A stretch of 64,000 nt of DNA from NCBI RefSeq assembly GCF_005869225.1, contig NZ_SWFP01000004.1:310001-374000 (forward strand), written 5' to 3'. A program made the position numbers and the translations under genes. Below, piece after piece: positions 63,046-64,000 of the stretch. The stretch's first letter is position 1, and the number at the start of each line of letters is the position of its first letter. Source of the DNA: Dyadobacter bucti. GTDB lineage: Bacteria; Bacteroidota; Bacteroidia; Cytophagales; Spirosomataceae. The notes beneath the pieces were generated by a model. That model did not search any database and had not been told where the DNA came from. It saw nothing but the letters and a program-made list of their open reading frames with translations.

Positions 63046-64000
63046 ATGAAAACTTATAAATTCAGAAAAGGAATCTTTTGCCTGCTGACACCCATCATGT
63101 GCCTTTTGACCCAGTCATGCGGCGACGATTTTCTAAATGAAGTCCCACTCGCATCGCTGAGTTCTGAGAACGTGCTCACTTCCAGATCGGGTTTCGAAAA
63201 CTATATCAATGCACTGCATTTCGGCGCACGTGAGGAACTAACCAAGTTTGACTATCTGCCCTGGTATATGAACCTTCAGATCGGCACAGATATCGCATGC
63301 AATGGTGAGAACGCGACACCGAATTTCCGGAACTGGGAAACCTTTCTGACACCCGTTACTGCCTGCGTGGAACGCTACTGGGACTGGGCATACGCGGACA
63401 TGCTTCCCAGAGCAAATACGGTTATTGTATATGCAAACAGGCCTGAATCAGCGAAAATCTGGTCCAATGAGGCTGAAAAGAATGCCGTGATTGCCGAGGC
63501 CAGGTTTTTCAGGGCCTACACCCATAATTTTCTTGCCAATTTATATGGAGGAGTGCCGGTTGTGGACACGATTTACATAGGTCCTAAAACGGATTTTGCC
63601 AGGAATACCCGGCAGCAGGTTTATGAATCAGCTAAAAACGATCTGGAATTCGCTTCGGAATGGCTGCCCGCAACCGTGGAAAAGAGCAAGGAAGGACGGA
63701 TAGTAAAAGCGGCAGCCGATCATCTTTTGACCGAAGTATATATCAGTCTGAAAGAATATGACAAAGCCATAGCAAGTGCATCGGAAGTGATCAATTCCGG
63801 GCAGTATCAACTGATGACCGAAAGGTTTGGAGTCAACAGGGCTTTGCCGGGAGATGTATATTCGGATCTGTTTAAAACCGGTAATCAAAACAGAAGCTCC
63901 GGAAACCTGGAAACGATCTATGTGTGGCAGTTCGAAGATCAGACTCCGGGAGGTATGGGCTCGAATACCGGCGGGAACCCGAGCCTCAGAAACTGGTCAC
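63046..64000 (+). CDS. SusD/RagB-family glycan-binding lipoprotein (3' end outside window)
   Basis: ATG 63046 opens a frame that is still open at the last base, so about 318 residues are visible. It begins with a lipoprotein signal ('IFCLLTPIMCLLTQSCGDDF', lipobox TQSC) and has the SusD opening 'FLNEVPLASLSSENVLTSRS' and the TPR helix 'VIAEARFFRAYTHNFLANLYGGVPVV'. The C-terminal SusD landmarks are beyond the window edge. It pairs with the SusC gene 26 bp upstream. Confidence 0.92.
   Translation, partial: MKTYKFRKGIFCLLTPIMCLLTQSCGDDFLNEVPLASLSSENVLTSRSGFENYINALHFGAREELTKFDYLPWYMNLQIGTDIACNGENATPNFRNWETFLTPVTACVERYWDWAYADMLPRANTVIVYANRPESAKIWSNEAEKNAVIAEARFFRAYTHNFLANLYGGVPVVDTIYIGPKTDFARNTRQQVYESAKNDLEFASEWLPATVEKSKEGRIVKAAADHLLTEVYISLKEYDKAIASASEVINSGQYQLMTERFGVNRALPGDVYSDLFKTGNQNRSSGNLETIYVWQFEDQTPGGMGSNTGGNPSLRNWS

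Noticed and set aside
1..64000. tRNA, rRNA, riboswitch, prophage, insertion sequence or att sites
   Set aside because: No cloverleaf, rRNA-like sequence, transposase, integrase or flanking duplications were seen; a covariance-model search would be needed to exclude small RNAs.

Overview
The window looks like a chromosome segment of an environmental, glycan-degrading Bacteroidota bacterium of the Cytophagales type; Dyadobacter or a relative would fit, but that is inference. The basis is four SusC genes each paired with SusD (the last runs off the right edge), two complete ECF-sigma/FecR/SusC/SusD modules, Bacteroidota-type promoter motifs (TAnnTTTG), few strong Shine-Dalgarno sites, and many secreted lipoproteins and Tat-type enzymes. 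No rRNA, tRNA, CRISPR array, phage or insertion sequence was recognised.

Left part (1-13385): the tail of a surface lipoprotein operon (partial gene plus a LamG lipoprotein) ends at a strong terminator. Then come a FtsX/MacB-type ABC permease, a Ca2+-type P-type ATPase, a zone of gene debris (truncated GNAT gene, small ORFs), a secreted glycerophosphodiester phosphodiesterase with two tiny overlapping upstream ORFs, and a TonB-dependent siderophore receptor with its PepSY membrane protein.

Central locus (13428-31500, all minus strand): in transcription order it encodes a Gfo/Idh/MocA oxidoreductase, a TIM-barrel isomerase, a DUF1080 (3-keto-disaccharide hydrolase family) protein, SusC, SusD, an AraC regulator, a secreted TIM-barrel isomerase, a large cytochrome c/HEAT/propeller protein, an SDR, a ROK kinase, a SIS-domain phosphosugar protein, a flavin oxidoreductase and a phosphotriesterase-family hydrolase. 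Twelve of the thirteen genes are non-regulatory and several overlap or abut. This reads as an oxidative glycoside-utilisation locus: SusCD imports, redox enzymes and keto-sugar hydrolases/isomerases open the glycoside, and the kinase, SIS and PTE proteins feed the sugar into metabolism. The substrate cannot be read from the sequence. Its leaders carry two striking palindromes.

Middle (31501-39641): a Fic-family AMPylase-like gene sits behind three exact-period 41-bp palindromic repeats and appears to carry a 1-nt frameshift near its N-terminus. After it come a convergent amidohydrolase/sulfatase pair, a Tat-exported Gfo/Idh/MocA enzyme, an SDR, an AraC regulator and an aldo/keto reductase remnant.

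Right part (39642-64000): two minus-strand signal-transduction modules lie back to back. Module A is sigma (49476), FecR, SusC, SusD and a GH63/MGH-like hydrolase. Module B is sigma (58876, GTG start), FecR, SusC, SusD, a flavin oxidoreductase paralogous to the one in the central locus, and an FMN-binding-like/HEAT-like secreted protein. In both, hairpins separate fecR from susC. An AraC gene divergent from a further SusC/SusD pair closes the window.
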